From an uncultured Prevotellaceae bacterium (GTDB taxonomy: Bacteria > Bacteroidota > Bacteroidia > Bacteroidales > Bacteroidaceae): a DNA stretch of 56,944 bases. The notes beneath the pieces were generated by a model. It searched no databases and was not told where the DNA came from. It saw only the letters and a program-made list of their open reading frames with translations. Of the stretch, positions 1-7,092 are shown piece after piece; position 1 is the first letter of the stretch; each line of letters begins with the position of its first letter. The position numbers were made by a program, and so were the translations under genes. The DNA lies in contig ONCQ01000014.1 of assembly GCA_900316355.1 (NCBI GenBank), positions 1-56,944 of the forward strand. Direction: 5' to 3'.

Positions 1-38
1 GAACTCGCAAACGGTATTCTGTTGCTGCACGAAATCGC

Positions 39-650
39 TCATTTGCTAACAACCATAAAAGAGTGGATATATCGGTCTAAGGTGTTCCTGTCAACCTTAC
101 ATATTTTTGCTATTTTTCGCTTTGACACTTTGGCCGCAAGCAATTCGGCTATGAGTGTCTGTTTCCCGTAAAGTTTATACTTCTCTGGCGCACTCTTCTT
201 TCCCTTTGGCCTGCCCAATACTATACCCTCCGCTTTCTTTCTGGCTAATGCTTCTTTCGTCCGTTGGCTAATCAGGTTACGCTCAATCTCTGCTGAAAGT
301 CCAAATGCAAAAGCCAAGACTTTACTCTGTATGTCCTCACCAAGCCTATAGTTGTCTTTAATAGTCCAGACCTTACACTCTTTTGTCATGCAAATGTTCA
401 GTATCTCCATAATCATAAACAGATTGCGCCCCAGACGTGATAACTCAGCACAAATGATAATATCACCTTTCTGTATTCGTTTTAAAAGACTACCTAATTG
501 CCGTTTGTCGTATGCTTTAGTACCACTGATGGTCTCATCTATCCAACCATCAACTTTCATTTTCTCCTTTTCACAGAATTTGTTAATCTCAAACCGCTGG
601 TTCTCAACGGTCTGTTTGTCACTACTCACTCTAATATACCCGTAAATCAT
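39..650 (-). CDS. Serine recombinase (resolvase/invertase family)
   Basis: Small serine recombinase of 203 residues, the usual size for resolvases and DNA invertases, which cut and rejoin DNA through a serine-DNA link. The N-terminus carries the catalytic motif YIRVSSDKQ with the nucleophile at Ser9. It is followed by the conserved AELSRLGR segment, the EIERNLISQRTKEALARKKAEG long helix and a C-terminal helix-turn-helix (SKRKIAKICKVDRNTLDRYI). I place the start at the ATG at 650; an upstream TTG at 665 would add five residues (MCKKN). The gene diverges from the unknown gene at 720 and ends close to the window edge. Its target sites are not identifiable here, so resolvase versus invertase cannot be decided. 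The AT-rich composition unlike the core genes suggests acquired DNA. Confidence 0.93.
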   Translation of the reverse strand: MIYGYIRVSSDKQTVENQRFEINKFCEKEKMKVDGWIDETISGTKAYDKRQLGSLLKRIQKGDIIICAELSRLGRNLFMIMEILNICMTKECKVWTIKDNYRLGEDIQSKVLAFAFGLSAEIERNLISQRTKEALARKKAEGIVLGRPKGKKSAPEKYKLYGKQTLIAELLAAKVSKRKIAKICKVDRNTLDRYIHSFMVVSK

Positions 651-691
651 ATTTTTTTTGCACAAAATAATAAAAAGTCATTTATAATTAC

Positions 692-699
692 TACTTTTG
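692..699 (+). promoter_or_regulatory. Putative -7 box TACTTTTG
   Basis: TACTTTTG fits the Bacteroidetes -7 consensus TAnnTTTG and lies 20 bases before the ATG at 720. No clear TTTG -33 box is seen at the expected distance. Confidence 0.4.
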
Positions 700-719
700 T
701 AGCATAAAAAGAAGAATAT

Positions 720-1031
720 ATGTTTCGAAACAAAGATTATAGAATAGAGCAATGTCTAAACGACATTCAGAAATACGAGAAGTGGGGAAACCTGCTTGCA
801 GGACAGAGTTGGGTACATCTATTCAACTCCAATGCTTCCGTGAGTGCATCAGCCATTCATAACGGATTGGAATGTATCAAAGCCAAGATGAAATTGAGTG
901 TGCTTCAAGACACCTCCCATACTGATAAAGAAAAGGAAAAGCGTCTGAAGCAAATAGACATTGAAACGCATCAAATGGAAGAAATGATGAAGCATGACCT
1001 TGAATATAGAGGTTTATTAATGCATCCTTAA
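720..1031 (+). CDS. Hypothetical 103-residue protein
   Basis: I do not recognise this family. The 103-residue product has no signal peptide or membrane segment and is mostly charged and helical. The C-terminal third (TDKEKEKRLKQIDIETHQMEEMMKH) looks like an amphipathic or coiled-coil helix. The start is the ATG following a TACTTTTG box. It sits divergently beside the serine recombinase and upstream of the rhuM remnant in an AT-rich accessory segment, so it probably belongs to the same acquired region. No function is proposed. Confidence 0.6.
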   Translation: MFRNKDYRIEQCLNDIQKYEKWGNLLAGQSWVHLFNSNASVSASAIHNGLECIKAKMKLSVLQDTSHTDKEKEKRLKQIDIETHQMEEMMKHDLEYRGLLMHP

Positions 1032-1041
1032 GTTTTATTTA

Positions 1042-1049
1042 TACTTTTG
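1042..1049 (+). promoter_or_regulatory. Putative -7 box TACTTTTG before rhuM remnant
   Basis: The same TACTTTTG octamer as at 692, here 12 bases before the ATG at 1061. No -33 box is obvious. Confidence 0.35.
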
Positions 1050-1060
1050 TAAACGATAAT

Positions 1061-1303
1061 ATGATAGAAGACAAAGGACAAATACTATTATACCAGACTC
1101 CTGACGGCGAGACACGCATTGAGGTACGGCTGCAAGGCGAGACGGTGTGGCTGAACCTGGACCAGATGGCGGAGTTGTTTCAACGTAACAAATCCACCAT
1201 CTCAAGGCACATTAGGAATGCTTTTGAGCAGGGAGAATTGAAGCAGGAGTCAACTGTTGCTTTTTTTGCAACAGTTCAAAAAGAAGGAGGAATGACAGAA
1301 TAA
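1061..1303 (+). pseudogene. rhuM: Truncated RhuM-family (virulence RhuM) remnant
   Basis: The first 75 or so residues match the N-terminus of RhuM-family proteins: ILLYQTPDGETRIEVRLQ, then ETVWLNLDQMAELFQRNKSTISRHI (a winged/HTH-like segment) and the STVAFFATVQKEG motif. Intact family members are roughly 330 residues and continue with a YYNLD-type core. Here the reading frame ends after GGMTE at 1303 and no continuation is found downstream in any frame I checked, so the gene has lost about three quarters of its length. RhuM proteins are often found in accessory islands beside restriction or toxin genes; their biochemical role is not firmly known. The remnant may still be expressed as an 80-residue peptide. 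Confidence 0.85.
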
Positions 1304-1770
1304 TAGGACTTCTTCGTGGGATTTTCAACGAACATCTGTAGTCTCACTTCAGATTTTCTGCATTTATGTGGAGGGAGGACGCAAACGGCTGAGCAGGATT
1401 CTATGAATCAGATCTATGGGGAATGTATAAATCTAATTAGAAATTTTTGTGGGGATTGTCGTTTTTTGTAAAAATAATTTTGTGGGGATTGTTTCTTTTC
1501 TTGAACAATGAAGCCAGGATTCATCATATTGGCATGCGCCACTTTGATCCAGCGTCAGAGGATGACATGGACGACAACGGCATGAGTCGCTACATGGAAA
1601 GCAATGATGATGAGGGTTGGGAGTGAACGATGGATGATGGAAGAGTACGAGAAAAGGCTCATTTGAGAGTAGAAAGTAAATATATTTTATTGGAATGACA
1701 TAATTTTACGTCAAGATGATGGCAGAATGAAATAAAATGCTTTCCTTTGCAACGTTAAAACATTACAACT
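1304..1770 (+). other. Gene-poor accessory stretch with ORF debris
   Basis: 467 bases without a convincing gene. A 15-base direct repeat (TTTTGTGGGGATTGT) occurs at about 1445 and 1478, 33 bases apart. An open frame at 1501-1626 (starting TTG, ending EDDMDDNGMSRYMESNDDEGWE) looks like the C-terminal debris of a lost gene because it has no ATG until residue 12. The rest is AT-rich filler before the toxin-antitoxin pair. Confidence 0.5.
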
Positions 1771-2085
1771 ATGGCACAGGTATCTATGACGGTGAGGATG
1801 GACTCACAACTAAAACAGAGCTTTGATGCGCTCTGTGCACGTATGGGCATGAGCGTAAACACAGCAATGAATGTGTTTGCAAAGGCGGTAGTGACGTATC
1901 GGAAAATTCCTTTTGAAATCAAAGCAGACCCCGAATGGGAATCCATGGGCGATTTTGAGGCTTTCCGTGAATTTAGAAGGATGGCAGAGAGTGGGCTGCT
2001 GCCGGACTTAACACTCGACGAGATTAACGAAGAGATTAGATTAGCACGCGAAGAAAAGGCTGCAAGAGAAAAGGCAAAAGTATGA
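1771..2085 (+). CDS. RelB/DinJ-type antitoxin
   Basis: 104 residues. The N-terminal half (VSMTVRMDSQLKQSFDALCARMGMSVNTAMNVFAKAVV) is the ribbon-helix-helix DNA-binding motif of RelB/DinJ antitoxins, and the next residues (YRKIPFEI) match the usual DinJ transition to the toxin-binding tail. The charged C-terminus (INEEIRLAREEKAAREKAKV) is typical of a disordered toxin-neutralising tail. Its stop overlaps the start of the PIN gene by four bases (ATGA), so the two are translationally coupled. By family knowledge the antitoxin would bind its own promoter; a candidate operator was not identified by eye. DinJ antitoxins normally pair with YafQ/RelE toxins, so the PIN partner is unusual. Confidence 0.88.
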   Translation: MAQVSMTVRMDSQLKQSFDALCARMGMSVNTAMNVFAKAVVTYRKIPFEIKADPEWESMGDFEAFREFRRMAESGLLPDLTLDEINEEIRLAREEKAAREKAKV

Positions 2086-2495
2086 TGTACGCTGTTATTG
2101 ACACCAATGTTTTAGTAGCGGCTTTGTTGTCGCGCCACTCGGATTCTGCAACAGTACAAGTTGTAAGTGCTATTTCTGAAAAGGGGTTGCGGCCTTTGTA
2201 CAATCATGAAATTATAGCGGAATACAAGGAGGTGCTAAGCAGACCGAAATTTGAATTCCCATCTAAAGCCATTGCCTCTATTCTTAATAAGATTCAAATG
2301 TCAGGAATGGCTTCTTATCGTGTGCCTAGTTCAGAAGTGTTCCCAGATCCTAAGGATGTGGTGTTCTATGAGGTTGCCATGTCGAAGGATGATGCTTACC
2401 TTGTGACAGGTAACATAAGGCATTTCCCAAAGAACACCATTGTTGTTACCCCATCGGAGATGCTGGAAATACTGCAACGCGAAGGAATCCTGTAA
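2082..2495 (+). CDS. PIN-domain toxin (putative ribonuclease)
   Basis: 137 residues, a full-length PIN domain. The first acidic metal ligand is in AVIDTNVLVAALL. A second acidic position lies in NHEIIAEYKEVLSRP, and the C-terminal SKDDAYLVTGNIRHFP supplies the remaining Asp residues and the TGN/D-like motif of the 'putative toxin component, PIN family' group. PIN toxins are Mg-dependent ribonucleases that act on RNA in the cytoplasm and are held inactive by the antitoxin. The gene starts inside the last codons of the antitoxin gene, and ATG at 2082 or 2085 are both possible. All expected acidic residues are present, so it should be active. Confidence 0.88.
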   Translation: MMYAVIDTNVLVAALLSRHSDSATVQVVSAISEKGLRPLYNHEIIAEYKEVLSRPKFEFPSKAIASILNKIQMSGMASYRVPSSEVFPDPKDVVFYEVAMSKDDAYLVTGNIRHFPKNTIVVTPSEMLEILQREGIL

Positions 2496-2514
2496 AAGCG
2501 TAGAGACAGAATTA

Positions 2515-2633
2515 TTTTTGCGGAAAACCCTGTGAGGGTTACGCACGAGGGTTGGTGAATCGGCGTCGGCGAGTTGCAGGATTATGACGGAGGGAGGCGG
2601 TTTGCGTAGGGCTCATAGGGTTTTCGGCAAAAC
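2515..2633. repeat. 31-base imperfect inverted repeat with 57-base spacer
   Basis: Left arm 2515-2545 and right arm 2603-2633 are inverted copies matching at 25 of 31 positions; both contain GAAAACCCT and end in TACGCA. The arms enclose a GC-rich spacer without a reading frame. The pair starts 20 bases after the PIN stop and could be a small non-coding element. Confidence 0.7.
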
Positions 2634-2679
2634 TTTTTCTCGAGATGAACGGGTGCTTGGAAGAACTAAACCTTTCACG

Positions 2680-2699
2680 GTTTCCCACTAGTGGGAAAC
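2680..2699. repeat. Perfect 20-base palindrome
   Basis: GTTTCCCACTAGTGGGAAAC reads identically on both strands, centred on CTAG. It is not followed by a T tract, so it is not an obvious terminator. Confidence 0.9.
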
Positions 2700-2723
2700 G
2701 ATGGAAGAGCTAGGTGCGTTGAG

Positions 2724-2805
2724 TGGATCACCATGGTGGTCCAGTTGGAAGACCCAGGTCTTCAAGCTATAAGACCTAAGGGTTTCGGGCGAAAGTCTTA
2801 AGGGT
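2724..2805. repeat. Cluster of further short palindromes
   Basis: Three more inverted repeats follow in quick succession. At 2724-2743 there is a 20-base palindrome with one mismatched pair around CACCATGGTG. At 2748-2763 GAAGACC-CA-GGTCTTC has 7-base arms. Around 2772-2800 AAGAC and GTCTT flank a nested TTTCG-GG-CGAAA hairpin. The sequences differ from each other, so this is a set of distinct palindromes rather than one tandem repeat. Confidence 0.75.
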
Positions 2806-2902
2806 TACGATGGATGAGGGATGATGGATGAGGGTTTATGGTTCTTGAAGGGTCAAGCGTCCCGTTGGGCCGAGCGGAGGGAAGAGGGATGAGGGGAAAC
2901 AG

Positions 2903-2930
2903 TAATCCCCGCCGAGGGGGGCGGGGATTA
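2903..2930. repeat. Solo GC-rich hairpin (REP-like)
   Basis: Arms TAATCCCCGCC (2903-2913) and GGCGGGGATTA (2920-2930) are perfect complements around a 6-base loop, followed by a G-rich tail. The form resembles one end of the paired palindromic elements elsewhere in this window. It lies 14 bases past the STAS stop codon and could also end that transcript, though no T tract follows on the minus strand. Confidence 0.7.
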
Positions 2931-2944
2931 GGGGGTGTGTGGGA

Positions 2945-3247
2945 TTACTTCAGTTCAAAGAGGTTGATGAAGCCGGTCATGGTGAAGACGTTGCGGATGT
3001 CATTGTTCATGCCTGTGATATAGGTATGGCTTCCCTTGGCTTTTGCCATCTTCAACACACTGAGGAAAAGACGCAGACCGCTGGAAGAAATGTAGTCCAG
3101 GGATGTGCAGTCGAGGATGATGTCCTTGCCCTCACAGGCTTCCAAGCCCTGTAGGTCTTTTTCTGTCTGTACGGCAGCGGCTGTATCCAGTCTGCCTTCG
3201 AAAACGGCAACGAGTTGGCCGTCGCGTTCTTGAATCGTTGTTGTCAT
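2945..3247 (-). CDS. STAS-domain protein (anti-sigma factor antagonist type)
   Basis: 100 residues, a single STAS domain of the SpoIIAA/RsbV type. The family's phosphorylation loop is visible as LDCTSLDYISSSGLRLFLSVL, with the serines of YISSSG as candidate phosphosites. Such proteins bind a partner kinase/anti-sigma factor when unphosphorylated and release it when phosphorylated. The gene begins 12 bases after the stop of the SpoIIE/HATPase fusion gene, so both are almost certainly on one mRNA. The natural reading is that the upstream protein dephosphorylates (SpoIIE domain) and perhaps phosphorylates (HATPase domain) this STAS protein. The final target is not encoded nearby. Confidence 0.92.
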   Translation of the reverse strand: MTTTIQERDGQLVAVFEGRLDTAAAVQTEKDLQGLEACEGKDIILDCTSLDYISSSGLRLFLSVLKMAKAKGSHTYITGMNNDIRNVFTMTGFINLFELK

Positions 3248-3259
3248 GATTGTAATGGA

Positions 3260-5659
3260 TTATTGTTTATTGTTGATTTTTTTGCGTAGAGTAAGTACGT
3301 TATGACCATTATGACGCTCGTAGTTGATGGAGTCCATGATCTTTCTTACCAGATGGATGCCGAGTCCTCCGATGGGTCGTTCTTCGGCGGAGAGTGTCGT
3401 GTCCACCTCTTCCTTTGCGGTGGGGTCGAAGGGCACGCCACTGTCGGTGATAATGAACTTCAGGCGTTGGTCGTTGGCCTGTGCCTCGATGAGTATGTCT
3501 CCCTTGGTGCCATTGGGGTAGCCGTAGTTAATGACGTTGACGACGGCTTCCTCGAGGGCGAGGTTGAGTTGCATGGTTGTGGCCATGTCGAAACCCACGG
3601 CTTCGCAGGTCTGTTCTACGAATGTTGCCAAACGTTCTACCTCATTGAGGTCGTTGACTATGGAGAGCTCGTTGCTGTAGCGTACGGCAAGTTGTTGCTT
3701 GGTGTATTGTATGGCAAGCATCGTCAGGTCATCGCTTTGTTCAGCCTCGCCCACGAAGTCGCTGACAGCCGAACTCATGGCCTTGATGAGTGGGGTAGGC
3801 AGATTGGCGGTGTTGGCTACTTCACGGATGCGTTCCTCTCCGAACTGTTCGTGGTTGATGTTCTCCGCTTCCGTGAGACCGTCGGTATAGAGGAAAATGG
3901 TTGTGCCGGGTTCAATCTGTGTACCTTGCGCTGTAAATTTCCAATTGTTCATGACGCCCACGGGGATATTGGCATCCATCGGCAACATCTCTACGGAGTC
4001 CTTGATGAGTAACGGGGCATCATGACCTGCATTGCTATAGCGTAAGCGGCCGCTGGGCAGGTCGAGGGCTCCCACGAAGAGAGTGACAAACATGTTCGAC
4101 TCGTTGCCTTCTGTCAGGGTGTCGTTGATGACGGCGACAATGCGGTCGGGTGATGCTTCGTGGGCAGAGATGGTTCTGAAGAGTGAGCGCGTGACGGCCA
4201 TCACCAATGATGCGGGCACGCCTTTGCCGCTGACATCGCCGATGCAGAAGAAGAGTTTCTCGTCGCGGATATAGAAGTCGTAGAGGTCGCCGCCTACGGC
4301 CTTCGCAGGTGTCAGTGACCCGAAGATGTCTATATCATCGCGCTCGGGGTAGGGCGGGAAGAGCTTGGGAAGCATGGACATCTGTATGTCACTGGCTACC
4401 TTCAGTTCACTTTCGATGGAGGCTTTGGAGGCTGTGGTGACCTGTAACTCCTCGATGTAGCGTGAGAGTGAGGTGCGCATGTCCTCGAAGGAGTCACGCA
4501 AGCGTCGGATTTCATCGTGAGTGTGAATCTTAGGCAGTTCCTGGTCGAAGTCGCCGTTGGCGATATCGCGGGCTGCCACATCGAGGTCATTGAGCGGTCT
4601 CAGCTGTTTGCGAACGACGATGAAAAGCGCGATGGAGGTGATAATCAGCGTGATCACCAACATGGCTATCATGGCGTTGCCGATGGCTCGCGGGCCTTGC
4701 TGAATGAAGGATTCCGGAAGCGTATAACTCACAGACCATTGAATGCGGGGAATGGGCGCATAGAAGAAGAGGGTGGTCTCCGTCTTCTTGGGGTTTTTCT
4801 TGCTGTTGCTGCTGATGGCTGTGAAGTCTTTTGACAGGGTGTCCTTACCTTTCTGCCATGCCAGCATGCGGCTGACTAAATTCAGGAAGGATGTGTCCTG
4901 GATTTGCTGTGCATGTTCGTAGGCATTGATGGTCTGAATCCATGCGGGGTCCGGGTGACATACATATTGTGAGTCACGGCTGATGACCATCACGCGTGAT
5001 ACCTCGTAAGGCTTAGCTTCCTCAACAATGTCGCGTACCCAATCCAGAGCTACGTCAGCGCAGAGCACGGCATAGATGCTGTCGTTGTCATCGAAAAGGG
5101 GCACGGAATAGGTGACCATTGCGCGCTTCGTGGAGATGGAATCGGAGTAGGGCAGACACCAGTATCCTTCGCGCAGGACGTTAGTATAGATCCAGTTACT
5201 GTCTGTTTCGAGGTAACAGAAATCGGCTTCCGGTCCACCAATCTCGTCAGCTTCATACTCACCGTTAACAGGATTGTGCACTACCGTGGGGGCATAGTAG
5301 CGTCCCATGTCGGGGAAGAAGTTCTCGCGATAGAGCAGGGTGACAGCTGCGATATCCTCGTTCTTAGTGATCAGACGATAGAGGAGTTCGTAGCAGTCCG
5401 TCTTGTGCTGCGTGTCACGATCTGCAAAGGCTGCCGCCGTTTTCACGGCAGTCTCTACGTTGGCCACGCGGTTGTCAATATCTGCTACGACGCCATCCAT
5501 GGCGTGGCCGGCTTGACGAACCATCTCATCGGCAACACCCTCCTTGACTCGATTTATCTCATAGAAATTCATCGAGGCCATGAGAATCGTGATCAGAATA
5601 AACACCGATAGCGTAGTGCGCACAGCTACCGACTGACTTATAAGCTTCAGGATATTCAT
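3260..5659 (-). CDS. Membrane sensor with HAMP, SpoIIE phosphatase and RsbW-like HATPase domains
   Basis: 799 residues. Order: short N-terminus, TM helix about 13-32, an extracytoplasmic double-Cache-like sensor region (about 35-325), TM helix about 327-350, HAMP (about 352-405, with RPLNDLDVAARDIANGDFDQEL), a PP2C-type SpoIIE phosphatase (about 425-650; metal-binding AVGGDLYDF, GDVSGKGVPASL, FLYTDGLTEAEN) and a C-terminal HATPase (about 670-797; N-box LNLALEEAVVNVINYGYP, G-box IGGLGIHLVRKIMD). This is an RsbU-plus-RsbW fusion under a membrane sensor, expected to set the phosphorylation state of the STAS protein encoded 12 bases downstream. An array of eight 7-base repeats sits 14 bases upstream of the ATG. 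The Cache ligand cannot be predicted. Confidence 0.93.
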   Translation of the reverse strand: MNILKLISQSVAVRTTLSVFILITILMASMNFYEINRVKEGVADEMVRQAGHAMDGVVADIDNRVANVETAVKTAAAFADRDTQHKTDCYELLYRLITKNEDIAAVTLLYRENFFPDMGRYYAPTVVHNPVNGEYEADEIGGPEADFCYLETDSNWIYTNVLREGYWCLPYSDSISTKRAMVTYSVPLFDDNDSIYAVLCADVALDWVRDIVEEAKPYEVSRVMVISRDSQYVCHPDPAWIQTINAYEHAQQIQDTSFLNLVSRMLAWQKGKDTLSKDFTAISSNSKKNPKKTETTLFFYAPIPRIQWSVSYTLPESFIQQGPRAIGNAMIAMLVITLIITSIALFIVVRKQLRPLNDLDVAARDIANGDFDQELPKIHTHDEIRRLRDSFEDMRTSLSRYIEELQVTTASKASIESELKVASDIQMSMLPKLFPPYPERDDIDIFGSLTPAKAVGGDLYDFYIRDEKLFFCIGDVSGKGVPASLVMAVTRSLFRTISAHEASPDRIVAVINDTLTEGNESNMFVTLFVGALDLPSGRLRYSNAGHDAPLLIKDSVEMLPMDANIPVGVMNNWKFTAQGTQIEPGTTIFLYTDGLTEAENINHEQFGEERIREVANTANLPTPLIKAMSSAVSDFVGEAEQSDDLTMLAIQYTKQQLAVRYSNELSIVNDLNEVERLATFVEQTCEAVGFDMATTMQLNLALEEAVVNVINYGYPNGTKGDILIEAQANDQRLKFIITDSGVPFDPTAKEEVDTTLSAEERPIGGLGIHLVRKIMDSINYERHNGHNVLTLRKKINNKQ

Positions 5660-5672
5660 TGGTGATTTATTT

Positions 5673-5728
5673 GTTTCAAGTTTCAGGTTTCAAGTTTCAA
5701 GTTTCAAGTTTCAGGTTTCAGGTTTCAA
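5673..5728. repeat. Eight tandem 7-base repeats
   Basis: Eight exact-length units of GTTTCAA or GTTTCAG (order a, g, a, a, a, g, g, a by last base) run without gaps. On the minus strand, the coding sense, they read TTGAAAC and end 14 bases before the start codon of the SpoIIE-fusion gene. Copy-number change would alter the leader of that mRNA. Confidence 0.95.
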
Positions 5729-5762
5729 GAATCTCTGACCTCTAACCTTTAATCTTCACTTC

Positions 5763-7058
5763 TCAATTCTTAACCTTTAGGTCCGCATACGGCTGGCCTA
5801 CGAGCGTGGGTTCGTCGTTGGCGCCGCCATCGTGCAGAATCTCGACTTCCACGCCACGCTGGAAGATCATCACGACGTCCGAGCCGCCGAACTTGAAGTA
5901 GCCCATCTCGTCGCCCTTCTGCAGCTGCTGACCAATCTTCAGCTCCGGCAACCAGTTGACGCTGCAGATCTGGGACATGCCTACAGGGAGTATAGCGACG
6001 AGGCCGAATTCCTCGGTCTCGATGATGGCGCAGGCGCGTGTCTCCACCATCTGGAAACCCATGGGATTCTCGTATTGGTAGAGTTTCCGCTCTTCATTCC
6101 ACACCGTATAGCCACCGCCTGCCGAGACGCCTGGGATGCGACGCAGCTCGCGCAGCACGCCACTCACGGGAGCGTGGTAGCGATGGTAGCTGTTCACATC
6201 GAGGAAGGTATGTGTCAGCGTGCCGCCGGCGAAGGCTTCCTTATACTTGCTGTCCTTGCCGATGAGCCCTGCGATGTCGTCGATTTTCTTGGTCTTGATC
6301 TGAAGATCCTGTTCGGTGTATAGGAGCTTGTTATCATCATCGATGCTCCATGTCTGCTTGGGCCAGGAGTCAGCCGGGCATACGACATCGGCATCTGAGA
6401 TGGGGCGCATGTCGGGCGATGCCAACTTGCGGGCGAAGAACTCGTTGTAGGTCTTCCATTGGTTACCCTTGCCGTACCAACCTTTGTCCAGGCCCCAGTC
6501 GGGGTCGTCCTTCACCATATTATAATAGGTGTCGTTCCAGCTGGCTTCCGTGTCGAGCCAGGCGCCCCATGTGTTGCTGTAGGTGGAGAGCCATGTGGAG
6601 AAAGGCTCCACGAACTCCACGGTGGGGTAGAAGTAGCCGCGGCCCTCAAGCTCTTCCAATGGCTGATCGACGACGAACCAAAAGTAGCCAATGCCCTGGT
6701 CTGTTCGGCCGTAGAGCGAGCGCCCGTAGTCGTCGGGAGCCTGTTTAATCATCACATCCCACGGAAGCTGTCGCACGTTCCAATCCACGAAATCGTAGAA
6801 CTCCTCCAAGGTCTGCGCTGGGTTGTAGTCGCGGTCGGGGTTGATGCTGGCAGCCTGTGCGATGGCATGCGTGAGCAGCTGCTTCACCTCAGCATTGGTG
6901 TCACAGATCTTCATCAGCGCCGTGGTGGCTTCAGTGTGTACAGGCTCCTTTGGTGGCTCAATCGAGTTATCATCATCGCGACATGATGTAAGCAGGAGCG
7001 AGAAACAAGCAAAGATGAAAAGTGAGCGATAAAGATTTTGTTTCCAGTATTTCATCAT
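5763..7058 (-). CDS. Phosphatidylserine decarboxylase-like lipoprotein
   Basis: 431 residues. A signal peptide with lipobox LLTSC (Cys26) marks a lipoprotein. An unassigned N-terminal domain (about 40-215) precedes a phosphatidylserine-decarboxylase-like domain (about 220-425) with the family motif NSYHRYHAPVSG (His292, His295). A C-terminal FKFGGSDVVMIF has Ser393 in the position of the self-cleaving G-S-T motif that makes the pyruvoyl cofactor. In bacteria the classical enzyme converts phosphatidylserine to phosphatidylethanolamine at the inner membrane and is far shorter; a lipid-anchored, exported version is unusual. Asp follows the key Ser where Thr is usual, so processing is not assured. 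The gene ends a tight run with the YjbH-like, TorF-like and efflux genes. Confidence 0.82.
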   Translation of the reverse strand: MMKYWKQNLYRSLFIFACFSLLLTSCRDDDNSIEPPKEPVHTEATTALMKICDTNAEVKQLLTHAIAQAASINPDRDYNPAQTLEEFYDFVDWNVRQLPWDVMIKQAPDDYGRSLYGRTDQGIGYFWFVVDQPLEELEGRGYFYPTVEFVEPFSTWLSTYSNTWGAWLDTEASWNDTYYNMVKDDPDWGLDKGWYGKGNQWKTYNEFFARKLASPDMRPISDADVVCPADSWPKQTWSIDDDNKLLYTEQDLQIKTKKIDDIAGLIGKDSKYKEAFAGGTLTHTFLDVNSYHRYHAPVSGVLRELRRIPGVSAGGGYTVWNEERKLYQYENPMGFQMVETRACAIIETEEFGLVAILPVGMSQICSVNWLPELKIGQQLQKGDEMGYFKFGGSDVVMIFQRGVEVEILHDGGANDEPTLVGQPYADLKVKN

Positions 7059-7092
7059 GAGTAAAATTTTTTAGCAGTCTATAATTAGTAAA

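Noticed and set aside
1252-1276. AACTGTTGC-T7-GCAACAGTT hairpin as a terminator
   Set aside because: It encodes the conserved VAFFATVQ motif of RhuM, so the palindrome follows from the protein sequence, and there is no T tail after the stem.
2838-3023. Small plus-strand frame beside the STAS gene
   Set aside because: It reads through the GC-rich hairpin and the antisense of the STAS gene, with no family similarity.
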